DNA from: Hofstenia miamia
Lineage: Eukaryota > Xenacoelomorpha > Acoela > Hofsteniidae
NCBI GenBank assembly: GCA_900660155.1
Contig: CABFPE010000163.1
Coordinates: forward strand, 827,923-891,922
Length of the DNA: 64,000 nucleotides
Direction of reading: 5' to 3'
A model generated the notes under the pieces. It searched no databases. It was given only the letters and a program-made list of their open reading frames with translations, and had not been told where the DNA came from. The position numbers were made by a program, and so were the translations under genes. Position 1 is the first letter of the stretch. Each line of letters begins with the position of its first letter. Positions 28,001-35,341 of the stretch are shown here, piece by piece.

Positions 28001-30931
28001 TGTTGTTTTTCATATTTACACTTTGAAATACAGCTATTTGCGGTTTCCACAAGATTGGCAATATTCGCAAGAATATTATTATGATGATAAATTCTGATGC
28101 TGAGTTAGTATAATCAAATAAAAAGTATGCTTAGTTGGTATCTTTTGAACAATGTTTTCAATAATGCTGATATTTCGTTGGAAATTTGCGAAATGTGTCT
28201 TAGATCCACAAATATTTCATTATTGGCAAGTATTGTAATGCCCTTGTAGTTTTAGTTTTCTTAATTTTATATCATGTTCTTCTAAGCACCTGTAGCCTGA
28301 ATCTAATAAGAATTTCCTTACATTTGCAATTGTTGCTTTTTATGACTAAAATTATGCTCCTGATGTCACTATTTTTGATGTTAATGTGCTGAGCCATTCT
28401 ATTCTACGAATTTCCATCATATACTCCCTGTTTTCTAAGGCATTTAGAAAAAATACCGATTTTTCACGATTGGATCCACATGAATCATGTTAATGTTATT
28501 TTCTTTTTTTCATAGTTTTGTACCCATTTATTTTAATAAAGATTTTGCATTAACTCCATTATTTTCATGTTTCTACTGCTCTAAATTATATTTATCTAAT
28601 CTAAAACAATGTAGCAATTTTTCCCCTACTTTTTTTGAAATAGTAAATGTCAGTTTTTTCCATATGCACTTATCATCATTTTGCTCTGAATTAAGCTCTT
28701 GACATTTAAATTGTACCAATTCTTCTCATGCTTGCTAAGTGACTCGCGTCACTTCACTTTATGAAAAGTCATTTTCCGTTTGGACTTAGCTACGAAAAGA
28801 CTCTTTTTTCTTAAGTTCTAAGCTAATGATCTGAACATGTTAAAAATCCGTGTTTCAAATACTGTTTCACTGAGTAGATAAAGGTAAATATCCAAACTCA
28901 ACTGCCCTTGCCTGAAAATTGTTGTTAAAATTTCCATAGGTATGTATGTAACTGCAAATGATTCATTGTAAGCAAATTCACGAGAGGATTTAAGATGTAA
29001 TCTAACCAAATGTTTATCAACTATAAGGACTAAGCAGACATCATAAGCACATAGATCTCACTGTGTTTTTAAGGTAGAGAGTAGTTTTTACTAAAATTAA
29101 ATACAAATTTCCGCATTTTTCCTATGAAAATTGTTATTTGGTTTGCTTTTCAAATTTGGAAGTTGTTGTTATCAAATGCATTAACACTGTAGACTAGCAT
29201 GGTAATGGCGAGATCAGAATGTACGTACAGCATCTATAGGTTTGTTTTAATTTCAAAAGAGCTTCATTTGTTGTGTAATTTTTATACGTGGCGGCGGTAT
29301 CACATATTTTAAAAATATGTTGGAACTTAATCCAGAAAAGGTTCAGATAATAACATATTATTTAATAGAATTGCAATTGCAATTTGTGTGCTAACTGATA
29401 AACGTATTAAATTTATGCTGTTTGATTTCTTTTATTTTAAGATAATTGACAATCAGTTGCCGGGGAAATTAGAATATTTGATTAAGAATTTAAAACTTTT
29501 TTAATTCTAGAATTTGAATTATTTTTAATGTTATTTAATTTCAGGGAAATTCCTGTTTGCATCCTGTTACCAGACTTGTTCAAATATTACAACTTCAGCG
29601 AAAGGATCCCCCTGAGTATTTATTTAGCATTTCAGATGACTCCCTCTTTACAGCAGAGGTAAACTTTACTGCATTAAAATGTTGAAATATTTCGTTCATT
29701 AATCATTGTAGGGGCACTGTGAAACGTAAACCTGCACTGTCATTAGCATACAATTTCGAGAGATTTGATTTGTATTTAGTTATTCTTTAAGTGATAATAT
29801 AACTGAATATTTTCGTTCGAACTAAACTTTAAAGCATAGCTTTTAAGTCTTGCTCAATTTTTACATGTAGTTCAAAATTGCTGTTTTCTAAATAGGATTT
29901 ATGAGTCTATATTTTTCAATGAGTGTATTTTAAATACTATACATTGAAAGTCTAAAACCTTTTTAACATATTCTATATAACTTAGGTAAAGATCGATGAT
30001 TTGACAGCAGTTGGTACAGGGTTTTCTAAAAAAGTAGCGAAATACAATGCATCTGTAGAAATGCTTCAGAAATTGGGTTACCCCACAGGACCAAAATCAA
30101 TACTCAAAGACCATGCGATCGTATTTTTTTCTAGTATTGGGTTATACTTTATCTAACAAATTTCAAAAATAGCAAACTGAAAAAAGTTCAAAATGTTCGA
30201 AAATTGACTTATTAAATAAACTGATGTTGCTTTCTAGCTCAAATATATTGTTATATATAAGCACATTCCATCTGAGAGTGAGAAGAACAGTATATTATTC
30301 TATTGGGCTATATTTATTCATTCCACTTAGAAGGATAGACCATCGCAAACCACCCAAACAACAAATCACTCAATATAAGGAGTTTTAATATTTATTTAAG
30401 CTTATTTTTATGCAATTCTGACTTCTGATATTTTGCACTTGTCATTGTTGACAAAGGGTTAATACAAACAGGAATATACAAATTATTAATATCTTTTGGT
30501 GTTGTGGCTGTTGTGAAAAGAGATATTTAAGAAGTTACAATTGATTTGTACTTTTACGATTAAGGCAAGGATTTCAATAACATAACTTCGCGTGCCTGGT
30601 AAACCGCAACAACCATTCAAAGACGAAACAAGGTACATGGACATTAATGAAATCAAACATAATATGCGTGAAATGGGGCAAATTAATGTTCTACTACACT
30701 TCTTGTGGTGAACGATGAGTTTTTAAATTGTAATATGTATTTTTTCTTATATTGTAGTTATTCTCAATTTTTGAACATGTTTTAAATGCTTAGGCAATCA
30801 AAGACTTGTAAATCCTTTAAATTCATTGCAATTTTATTTGAAAGTAATTTGAACACAACGCTGTAATCTACCCAATGATAAATGTTTATTTCTTTATTAA
30901 TTTGAATTGATCCTAACATATTAATCTAATC

Positions 30932-30965
<34 letters not shown>

Positions 30966-32101
30966 GAGTACTGAATTTCAATGGTAAACCAATCAAATAT
31001 ATAAAAATAATTTGATTTAGTATAACATTGTTAGATATATTATTTTTTATTCTAATAGGGAAGGGAAGTACATTATAATAAATAAATTTAGTTTGTTTAT
31101 TTGCTTAATACTGTTGGCTACTTTTCGAGCAGGAGTGCGAAGTGAGCGATTTCGATATTATCGTCCGGAAGATTATTGGATCGCTTAATATATTTCAATA
31201 GATATTTGATTATCGTAAATATCGATATGATTTATCATTAATTTTATTCGGAAACTTTTCATTGACTTCGATAACTCAAATTTAATTTAAACGTTGCTTT
31301 CATCATTAGTGATTTAGTTTAATATTGTTTGCTATGCTCAAGGTGCGGTCCATAAAACTTTGTTTAAACAATTTTAATGTTGTCAATCGATTTTAAAAAT
31401 ACGTGAAGATAATACTAATTTCGATGAAGCTAGAATGTTTGATTGCTATAATTTTATTGATATTTCTGATTATCGTTTTTTCGCTTATCAATTTTACAAG
31501 CTTGATTTTGAGTGAGATTCAGGAATTTAGGTGACATGTGCATTCTTAATCCTACCCTAGTTAAATGTAATAAAATAACCCGATCTGTTTTAAGTGCTAA
31601 ACTTTGGAATTTTTAATGTCCGTTATTTTCTCTAAATCCGCTACTGTAGTTTAATAATTTAAATTTATGTAATTAGTTTCAAGAGAATTCCATCAATTGA
31701 ATTGCATGCTAAAATTATTTTATGCAACTTGATATAAATGCCATTTTGTTAAACCGTTCTATATATTACTAAGCGATTGAATTATTTCTGTATTAATAAT
31801 TTAACATGCTGAAAAACTCAAAACCATGTAGCTGTTAAATTATTGGAATTAATGGTTTGTCAATATTTTCTGTTACAATCAGAATATATTATTAAATTAA
31901 ATAATTTACTTTGGTTTTATTTATTTCAATTTCATTAACACATTGCAATACTATGAAATGTAAGAATGCAATAATTTGACTGACATTTATTTTGATAAGA
32001 TTTGTTACTGTTTTTATATTTAGGATTCAAACGAAGTCAACCAAAAGTCGGTGACATTCAATTCATCAGATCGAAACACCTCCCAAGAACATATCATTTG
32101 A
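3398..32101 (+). CDS. stau: Staufen-like double-stranded RNA-binding protein (eight exons, 5' end not found)
   Basis: Spliced exons 3398-3537, 3585-3717, 24518-24610, 24651-24705, 27119-27255, 29545-29658, 29986-30120 and 32024-32101 join in phase to 885 nt (294 residues plus stop). The product holds three dsRNA-binding domains in Staufen order. The first (residues ~10-88) has a Staufen-like insertion. The second spans ~99-166. The third (~192-256) opens with H-P-V-T-R-L-V-Q-I-L-Q-L-Q-R-K, matching the N-P-I-S/T-R/K-L-x-Q-I/L-Q-Q block of animal Staufen domain 4. A KSVTF motif follows, where vertebrate Staufen has KVTF. Staufen proteins bind mRNA secondary structure for localisation, translation and decay in the cytoplasm. 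No start codon or dsRBD1 exon was recognised upstream of 3398. Family assignment is strong; exact ends of the last two exons are less so. Confidence 0.85.
3585..3717 (+). CDS. stau: Staufen exon b: second half of the same dsRBD
   Basis: It follows a 47-nt intron (3538-3584) with a T-rich tract and TTGTAG acceptor, and ends at CCTCAG before GT. It encodes beta strand 2-3 (F-Y-T-T-A-V-Y-I-G-E-Y) and the second helix S-K-K-A-S-K-N-I-V-A-Q-N-A-L-K-F-F, which keeps the lysine pair of the RNA-contacting KKxAK motif. Phase 0 at its end matches the exon 20.8 kb downstream. Confidence 0.85.
3944..4380 (-). mobile_element. LINE 3' end with (TAA)n tract; second copy at 33890-34160
   Basis: On the minus strand about 4250-4090 reads as the end of a LINE ORF2 (N-I-W-N-N-L-D-N-E-I-R and a lysine-rich tail), leading into a TTA-trinucleotide tract. 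Most of 3944-4375 recurs, diverged but in the same orientation, at about 33890-34160, including the bases beyond the trinucleotide tract. The tract is therefore inside the repeat unit rather than its extreme end. It lies in the second Staufen intron. Confidence 0.6.
4011..4082. repeat. (TAA/AAT)n microsatellite
   Basis: About 24 near-perfect trinucleotide units. An apparent poly-leucine reading frame through it on the minus strand is a by-product of the repeat. Confidence 0.95.
4390..5290. other. Intronic stretch without a recognised gene; short telomere-like repeat at 5226-5246
   Basis: A more GC-rich patch at about 4740-4960 is open on both strands (about 100 codons each way), but neither reading resembles a known family. 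At 5226-5246 there are three tandem GGGTTA units plus GGG, the animal telomere motif, in an internal position. It lies in the second Staufen intron. Confidence 0.6.
5300..6115 (+). mobile_element. hAT-type DNA transposon, partial transposase
   Basis: Three successive + strand frames look like one hAT transposase. About 5390-5555 encodes a BED-like zinc-binding segment (C-S-I-C-L-K-C-F then H-I-N-S-A-S-H-S-R). About 5580-5830 encodes L-Y-L-Q-F-D-E-T-D-F with a G-I-L-D-G block. About 5845-6000 encodes S-L-I-H-I-T-C-Y-A-H-M-I-S-R-V followed by a K-N-I-K-K-V-K-N stretch, typical of the hAT catalytic core. Frame changes between the pieces show it is decayed, and the C-terminal dimerisation region was not found. 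It lies in the second Staufen intron. Confidence 0.65.
6900..8180 (-). mobile_element. DDE-type transposase-like family (DUF7869-like), decayed
   Basis: Minus-strand pieces read, from 8164 downwards: a cysteine-rich segment (C-P-A-S-C-K-R-G-C-P) with an E-R-R-I-F-H-E-K-Y-W block; F-L-K-T-L-G-F; a C-S-K-C segment; S-A-D-M-Q-K-V-I-M-L-P-R; and F-W-V-D-I-C-T-A-Q-N-K-N-W followed by H-T-F-M-S-A-D-A-F-H. From memory, this order is typical of a transposase-like family common in cnidarian and arthropod genomes, with the D of the F-W-x-D block a likely catalytic residue. Several frame changes and stops separate the pieces. The name DUF7869 is recalled, not checked. Confidence 0.5.
8340..9431. other. 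Intronic stretch without a recognised gene
   Basis: A 101-codon minus-strand frame at 8864-9169 is rich in R, N and S and contains I-R-D-I-F-T-R-M-L. It may belong to the element at 6900-8180 but I do not recognise it. Nothing else stands out. Confidence 0.4.
9432..10213. repeat. Perfect-looking direct tandem duplication, 391-bp unit
   Basis: Bases 9432-9822 are repeated immediately as 9823-10213. I saw no differences by eye. The unit has no recognisable coding content. Such identity means a very recent duplication or an assembly artefact. Confidence 0.9.
10214..12155. other. Intronic stretch with a GC-richer patch at about 10660-11070
   Basis: No gene was recognised. The patch 10660-11070 has clearly higher GC than its surroundings and shares a short string (GGAATCAGCCGAA) with another GC-richer patch near 46835. 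This suggests a dispersed short repeat, perhaps SINE-like. I could not find convincing tRNA-type A and B boxes. Confidence 0.35.
12156..12384. repeat. Direct tandem duplication, 115-bp unit
   Basis: 12156-12269 recurs as 12271-12384 with about one internal mismatch (G at 12264 against A at 12379). Non-coding and AT-rich. Confidence 0.9.
12700..13942 (-). mobile_element. P-element-type transposase with N-terminal THAP domain, decayed
   Basis: Minus strand. From the ATG at 13942 the protein starts M-P-R-S-C-I-A-P-N-C-K-S-G, continues T-L-Y-R-F-P, then W-K-N-A-I-P and C-K-C-H-W. This is the C2CH layout of a THAP DNA-binding domain (residues ~1-60). Further along, 13121-12708 encodes F-P-S-L-R-T-L-R-K and L-I-L-I-D-E-I-Y-V-K followed by L-E-F-Q-G-G-H-S-Y-G, matching the RNase-H-like core of P-element/THAP9 transposases. 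The frames at 13154-13432 lie between. Frame changes between the pieces indicate loss of function. It lies in the second Staufen intron, same strand as the unrecognised ORF block 14205-16480. Confidence 0.7.
14205..16480 (-). CDS. Unrecognised, broken ORF block with cysteine motifs, duplicated in its middle
   Basis: Minus-strand frames from 16476 down to about 14205 look like one protein split by stops and frame changes. The first piece has K-C-L-I-C-F; the next has C-S-D-C then M-V-R-F-C-N-V-G-R-H-K-A-H-N-F, so a zinc-binding module (C-x2-C, C-x2-C, C, H, H) is likely. This is followed by a lysine-rich region, a basic/acidic region and a serine-rich tail. I do not recognise the family. The position between a P-element remnant and a pogo remnant suggests transposon origin, but a duplicated host gene is not excluded. 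The middle is present twice (14655-15411 and 15414-16169). Confidence 0.4.
14655..16169. repeat. Direct tandem duplication, about 758-bp unit
   Basis: 14655-15411 is repeated as 15414-16169, nearly identical. The only difference I noticed is one T in a T-run (near 14941-14947 against the matching run in the second copy). Both copies carry the same minus-strand frames, so the duplication split an existing ORF block. Confidence 0.9.
16656..17227 (-). mobile_element. pogo/Tigger-type DNA transposon, 3' end, cut by the scaffold gap
   Basis: The end begins CAGTAATCTCCCGC at 16656 right after a TA dinucleotide (16654-16655), as pogo/Tigger elements do at their TA target sites. Within the first 60 bp the string TTAAGTCCGCA occurs three times with about 16-bp spacing, likely transposase-binding sites. 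A minus-strand frame (16895-17215) has the acidic stretch and the L-R-R-F/T helix typical of the transposase C-terminus. The rest of the element lies in or beyond the N run. Confidence 0.7.
17228..18227. other. Scaffold gap, exactly 1000 N
   Basis: Unknown sequence of placeholder length, followed at once by a (TA)n run (18228-18247). Reading frames through it are meaningless. Confidence 1.
18248..20643. other. AT-rich intronic stretch, nothing recognised
   Basis: Short random-looking frames only. No repeat, RNA gene or exon could be supported. Confidence 0.6.
20644..22041 (-). mobile_element. hAT-like element or pair of hAT ends
   Basis: CAGAGATGGAAGTGGGCA at 20644 and the inverted form TGCCCATCTCTG ending at 22041 look like hAT terminal inverted repeats. 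A minus-strand frame at 21323-21622 has a P-P-P-E-K-K-S-K-S-F-F-D-D block as in some hAT transposases just before the dimerisation region. The 8 bp outside each end (CCATATAT and ATTAAAAA) do not match, so this may be an old copy or two different elements. Confidence 0.5.
22042..23040. other. AT-rich intronic stretch with a dispersed repeat at 22425-22510
   Basis: About 22425-22510 matches 14090-14205 (shared CCCACCATTA and AATCCCACGAA with a few differences), so a dispersed repeat is present in both places. Nothing else recognised. Confidence 0.5.
23040..23990 (-). mobile_element. piggyBac-type transposase, decayed
   Basis: Minus strand. About 23480-23400 encodes L-P-S-R-R-H-Y-W with a downstream R-R-D-I-F, and 23396-23052 encodes D-K-Y-W-K-L-R-P-L then N-F-D-E-S-L-V-R-Y-Y and S-K-Q-F-I-R-G-K-P-I-R-L-G-F-K-V-W-C. 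The last two are hallmark blocks of the piggyBac catalytic core. The N-terminal part (23990-23480) is broken, and the C-terminal end is missing. It lies in the second Staufen intron about 0.5 kb before the third exon. Confidence 0.75.
24518..24610 (+). CDS. stau: Staufen exon c: start of dsRBD (domain 3 of vertebrate numbering)
   Basis: After a T-rich tract and TTTTTAG acceptor, phase 0. It encodes S-V-I-S-T-L-Y-E-A-S-T-K-L-K-L-P-I-D-F, aligning with the E-I-S-Q-V-F-E-I-A-L-K-R-N-L-P-V-N-F opening of vertebrate Staufen domain 3. It ends at AAG before a GT donor, phase 0. Confidence 0.8.
24651..24705 (+). CDS. stau: Staufen exon d: 55-nt exon with the middle strands of the same dsRBD
   Basis: Separated from the previous exon by a 40-nt intron (24611-24650). 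It encodes L-L-P-N-N-N-P-T-S-K-E-Q-H-V-R-F-T-V and one base of a glycine codon, which the next exon completes as GGG. The phase, the V-G ending and the position all match the strand before the second helix of domain 3. The usual GPxH minor-groove loop is not present. Confidence 0.75.
24706..27118. other. Staufen intron with a hAT remnant
   Basis: Contains the hAT piece at 25490-26125 and two patches with repeated TAAGCG-like strings (25090-25105 and 26250-26340), possibly subterminal motifs of that or another element. No further exon was recognised. Confidence 0.5.
25490..26125 (-). mobile_element. hAT transposase C-terminal (dimerisation) region
   Basis: The minus-strand frame 25881-25492 contains S-E-R-G-F-F-S-G-G-L-T-V-T-D followed by L-D-P-V-T-A-E-A-L-E-L-L-N. 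This is the S-E-R-x-F-S-x-x-G signature of the hAT dimerisation domain. The string CTATCTCTG ending at 26125 resembles the inverted hAT end CAGAGATAG. Upstream catalytic parts were not seen. Confidence 0.65.
27119..27255 (+). CDS. stau: Staufen exon e: second helix of domain 3 and linker
   Basis: Acceptor TTGTTTCAG; it enters two bases into a codon and ends in phase 0 at AAG before GT. It encodes G-K-Y-K-A-E-A-I-G-I-N-G-K-L-A-K-A-Q-A-A-K-K-I-L-Q-Y-L, the last strand and helix 2 of the dsRBD. The KKxAK motif reads G-K-L-A-K. A lysine-rich linker follows. Confidence 0.85.
27256..29544. other. Staufen intron, nothing firmly recognised
   Basis: A minus-strand frame at 27805-28050 (81 codons) has an unusual composition for this AT-rich DNA but matches nothing I know. 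The rest is AT-rich non-coding. Confidence 0.5.
29545..29658 (+). CDS. stau: Staufen exon f: first half of domain 4
   Basis: Acceptor ATTTCAG, phase 0 at both ends (38 codons). It encodes C-L-H-P-V-T-R-L-V-Q-I-L-Q-L-Q-R-K-D-P-P then E-Y-L-F-S-I. The P-[IV]-[ST]-[RK]-L-x-Q block with the following R/K-K-x-x-P-E-Y is the most diagnostic Staufen stretch in the window. Confidence 0.9.
29986..30120 (+). CDS. stau: Staufen exon g: second half of domain 4
   Basis: Acceptor AACTTAG, phase 0. It encodes V-K-I-D-D-L-T-A-V-G-T-G-F-S-K-K-V-A-K-Y-N-A-S and M-L-Q-K-L-G-Y, with an intact K-K-V-A-K RNA-binding motif, as in the G-T-G-x-x-K-K-V-A-K-R-N-A-A of vertebrate domain 4. The donor chosen is GT at 30121 (after GCGATC), which keeps phase 0. 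Confidence 0.85.
30121..32023. other. Staufen intron with a (TAA)n microsatellite at 30936-30966
   Basis: About ten TAA/AAT units near 30936-30966. Otherwise AT-rich with nothing recognised. Confidence 0.6.
32024..32101 (+). CDS. stau: Staufen terminal exon
   Basis: Acceptor TATTTAG, phase 0, 25 codons and TGA at 32099. It encodes V-N-Q-K-S-V-T-F-N-S-S and ends E-H-I-I. The K-S-V-T-F motif sits where vertebrate Staufen has K-V-T-F after domain 4. There is no C-terminal dsRBD5. An internal GT (32051) could be an alternative donor, so a longer isoform is possible. Confidence 0.65.
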   Translation, partial: DSNEVNQKSVTFNSSDRNTSQEHII

Positions 32102-32318
32102 TGCAAGCTGTCTATTGAAGTAATAACATGACAGTTTTTTTTAAATCATTTTAGGCAAACTTTTGATGGATATTTTACTCTGATTTTAAAATTTTGGACT
32201 TTATTTCAACATTATTTTATTTATTTTAAAAGTCTAATCGCTTATATCAAGCCTGAAATTTTAGCAACCAATATTTAGAAAATAACAATATTATTAACCA
32301 CAAACACAAATAGCTTTC

Positions 32319-32324
32319 AATAAA
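32319..32324 (+). promoter_or_regulatory. AATAAA polyadenylation signal, candidate for the Staufen transcript
   Basis: First canonical AATAAA-type hexamer I noticed after the stop codon, giving a 3' UTR of roughly 240 nt. In such AT-rich DNA this could be chance. Confidence 0.35.
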
Positions 32325-32329
32325 AATCT

Positions 32330-33645
32330 AAAATTTAGTTAATTTTCAGATGTTTTAATCAATTTTGATATTTCAGTGAACAGATGTGAATTCTTTCAAG
32401 AAAATTTTATACTCTAACAATTATAGTGATCAATGGAATAGTTGTATAGAAAGTATGGATGAAAAAAACTTGAGCAAAATTTGTTTGGCACTTCAATGCT
32501 TATTCATTTTGGTCGACAGAGTCCACGTTTTGAGCTTTACATTATATATCAATTTTGAAATATTTCAACACTGCTAATCTTTAATGCGTCTACAATCACA
32601 TAAAATATATTTTTGAAACCTATTTTCTGTAGTTTTTGTTCATGACGAATCATGAAAACTAAAAATCGAATTAAAGAATGATCAATAACCAATTATTTTT
32701 ACGGAACGACATATCAAAAATGTCAATAGAAGATAGTGTAAATATCAAAAGATCAAACGAATTGTGAACATTGCGTTTAAATCTATTATGGATTATTGTT
32801 GACTAAGAACATGATTAAAGAATTAAGAAAAACAATTAAGATGTTTAGATTTGTAATAGCAATTCAAAGCCAATGAATCTAACAATTTAATTCTACTTTT
32901 CTGCATCCCGTTGACATATGCAAAAAAGTCATTGAATGATTTTTTAAAGAAGTAAATTTTCATTGGTTTGTATAATTTTGCTGTATAACAACATAGTAGA
33001 CAATTGATACCAAGTGGATTTTGAAATTATTTAAAAAATATTGTGTATATATGTATATTTGTGGAATGTTCCAATGTACGAAAATCTTAAATCCGTTATA
33101 AAAAAATGTATATATTGACGATTAACTAAATGTTATTTTTAAAAAGGTTATAGCAGCAAAAGATACATAAAAATATGAAAATCAGTTTTTCCCTAAGTGA
33201 AGAAGTATCCTGATAAATAACAAATTTCGATAATGTTTAAACATCATCGACATTGTGATCATTACTCTGTACAATTTTCAGACTGCTTAATATACGAAAT
33301 GCAAAAATATTGTTGATTGAATGCATTAAAATCGGTTCACAAAATTTTTTTATTTATGAATTAGAAAGGACATTATTAAATTACGAAGTCCAAAATATTT
33401 CAATATTACGTTTAAAGTTTCCGAAAAAATTCGAATGAATGGCGCAAAAATTTAGACTGATTATAACTTTGTTTTGCGTCGCAAGATATCAAAGCCATTC
33501 AATTATATATTAAGGAAACTAAGAGAAATTTATAATTTTAGTGGTTCATTAATCCTATTTTTAAAATCATGTATATTAGATCGTTCACAGTACGTGAAAT
33601 CAAACAATCATACGTCAAAGCAAATATTGATAAATGAAGAGTATG
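32330..33645. other. AT-rich intergenic stretch, nothing recognised
   Basis: Only short frames of random composition. Confidence 0.6.
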
Positions 33646-33649
33646 ATAG

Positions 33650-34350
33650 GAACCAGTTTTAGATGCCTTGCCCATTCAATCTACATGTATATGTAAATGA
33701 TATTCTTAACCTAATTGGTGCTAAATTCATTGAATTTGCAGATCATAATTTTTTATATACATCCAACAGAGATTTTACATGAAAATTTAGTTAATGTTAT
33801 AAAATTTTTCAACAGAATATGATGAAATTAAATATTGAAGAAACAGCATTTGGGATAAATAGAGAAGTGAAAAAGTAGAACCTTTAAAATAAAAAGTCAA
33901 AGCAATATATTTGCAAGAAGAAACAAACTATAAATATAATAATAATGTGGGTGTTTCTATGTATTGGTTAGCTCAGTGTAAGAAATCGAAAATGTTTTTA
34001 GCATGTTTGTCTCCAATTGTGTTTTGTCGGTTTAAAAGCTCGATGAAAACAAGTATAGGAAATACTGCTGCAAATAAATATGAGATCTTGGATTTACTTT
34101 TAAGTAACTGTTAAGAAAAGGCATTGATTCTCGGTCATATTTATGCTTAAATAAGAAAAAGTTTTGAAACTAATAAATTAAAAATCTTGGTGTTGAAATT
34201 GAAAATAAACTAAAATTTACAGATCAGAAGAAATTTTTAACTAAAATTTGACCTATCATACCAATGAATGAAAAAATTATCCTACTAAGATACTCTATGC
34301 TATGATACTTTTCGTATTGTTTTATTTACTAATGTATCAATCAATAACAT
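33650..34350 (+). mobile_element. LINE reverse-transcriptase remnant split by another repeat
   Basis: On the + strand about 33665-33785 encodes L-H-V-Y-V-N-D-I-L-N-L-I and E-F-A-D-H-N-F, corresponding to the Y-I-N-D-L and F-A-D-D blocks of a LINE RT (the second catalytic Asp reads His). About 34165-34230 encodes L-K-I-L-G-V-E-I-E-N-K-L-K-F, the thumb block. Between them lies 33890-34160, the same repeat as 3944-4375, so a later insertion split this LINE. Confidence 0.6.
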
Positions 34351-34443
34351 CGATAATTATTCAACATAATGCCGCTTGTGTACTAGGGACTTTAGATAAA
34401 CAAGAACGCATGGACGAAATCTTTACTTTGTTGTAATTTCTAG

Positions 34444-34746
34444 ACAGGTTTATGTCGAAGGTGTTGTCATTGCGACTTGTTCAGGTTGTGCTAATCGACA
34501 TTTGATCGCGGATAACATTCAGTGGTTTTCTGATGAGAAAAGAAGTATAGAAGACATATTTGGCTAAAAAGGGGTTGCATGTGTCGGTAGTTATTGTAGT
34601 AAATGATTGCCAATCACATTCATTTCTAGCCTGAAGATGCTGTGATTTTAAATCAAGTTTAAGATCGTTTTAATGTTGGCATTGTGGAATTAACTGATGA
34701 ATTGGAAGTTGCCTCATATATTCCTGTAGAAAACAAAGCCTCTTGA
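34444..34746 (+). pseudogene. DNL-type zinc-finger protein (Tim15/Zim17/Hep1-like), damaged copy with an intron
   Basis: The first piece (34444-34586) encodes Q-V-Y-V-E-G-V-V-I-A-T-C-S-G-C-A-N-R-H and L-I-A-D-N-I-Q-W-F-S-D. This matches the second zinc-binding half of the DNL domain (C-P-G-C-x-N-x-H-x-I-A-D-N-L-G-W-F-S-D), whose members assist mitochondrial Hsp70. The first C-x2-C half is not seen; it may be in an upstream exon, since TTTCTAG precedes 34444. After S-I-E-D-I-F the frame must shift by one base to reach A-K-K-G-L-H-V-S. A 43-nt intron (34587-34629) then leads in phase 0 to P-E-D-A-V-I-L-N-Q-V, a TAA, and an in-frame tail ending E-N-K-A-S stop. Either a decayed gene copy or a real gene with sequence errors. 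Confidence 0.6.
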
Positions 34747-34749
34747 TAT

Positions 34750-35340
34750 TGGTTTTAACATGCGCTTTTTTTGAAACTCATTTGTACTTATGTGTTCATT
34801 ATTTGATGTTTGTTATTAAACGTTGATTAATAAATAATAGAGATGTATAATTGTGAAAATATTTCAATAACTTGAAAATCATTTAATTGGGCAATTATTT
34901 CAATCTGTGACAAAAAAGATAAAAAAAATATTAGAGGAACATAATATTGAATCACTAGAATACTGTTTTGGAAAAGGTCTTCATATGAATTAAATAAAGC
35001 TCCATCCAGATAAAAAAAGAACCAAATTTCAATAAATCTAAGGAATCTGTTAAAATTTTATTAAAGAAAACAAAATCAAATTATTTGGCAAATTCAGCAA
35101 CAAAGAAAATAAATATAATAAAGCTAATTCAAAATCAAAAACCAGCAGTTTAGATCCCTAAAGACAATATACCTTTGAAATCAAGATAACCACAATTGTT
35201 TCTGCAACCAACTTAATCAATATAATAAATATACACAAAGAATGTTGACAAATTCCGTGTTTCAAAATGATAATACTTTTTTTGTTTCTCCATTCCATAT
35301 GTAACTACTATACCAGAGCGGCTGTCTGTGCGACTTGAGC
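34750..35340. other. AT-rich stretch, nothing recognised
   Basis: A lysine/asparagine-rich + strand reading near 34980-35160 is interrupted by stops and resembles nothing specific. Confidence 0.5.
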
Positions 35341-35341
35341 C

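Noticed and set aside
27805-28050. 81-codon minus-strand frame in a Staufen intron
   Set aside because: No splice sites in support and no recognisable family.
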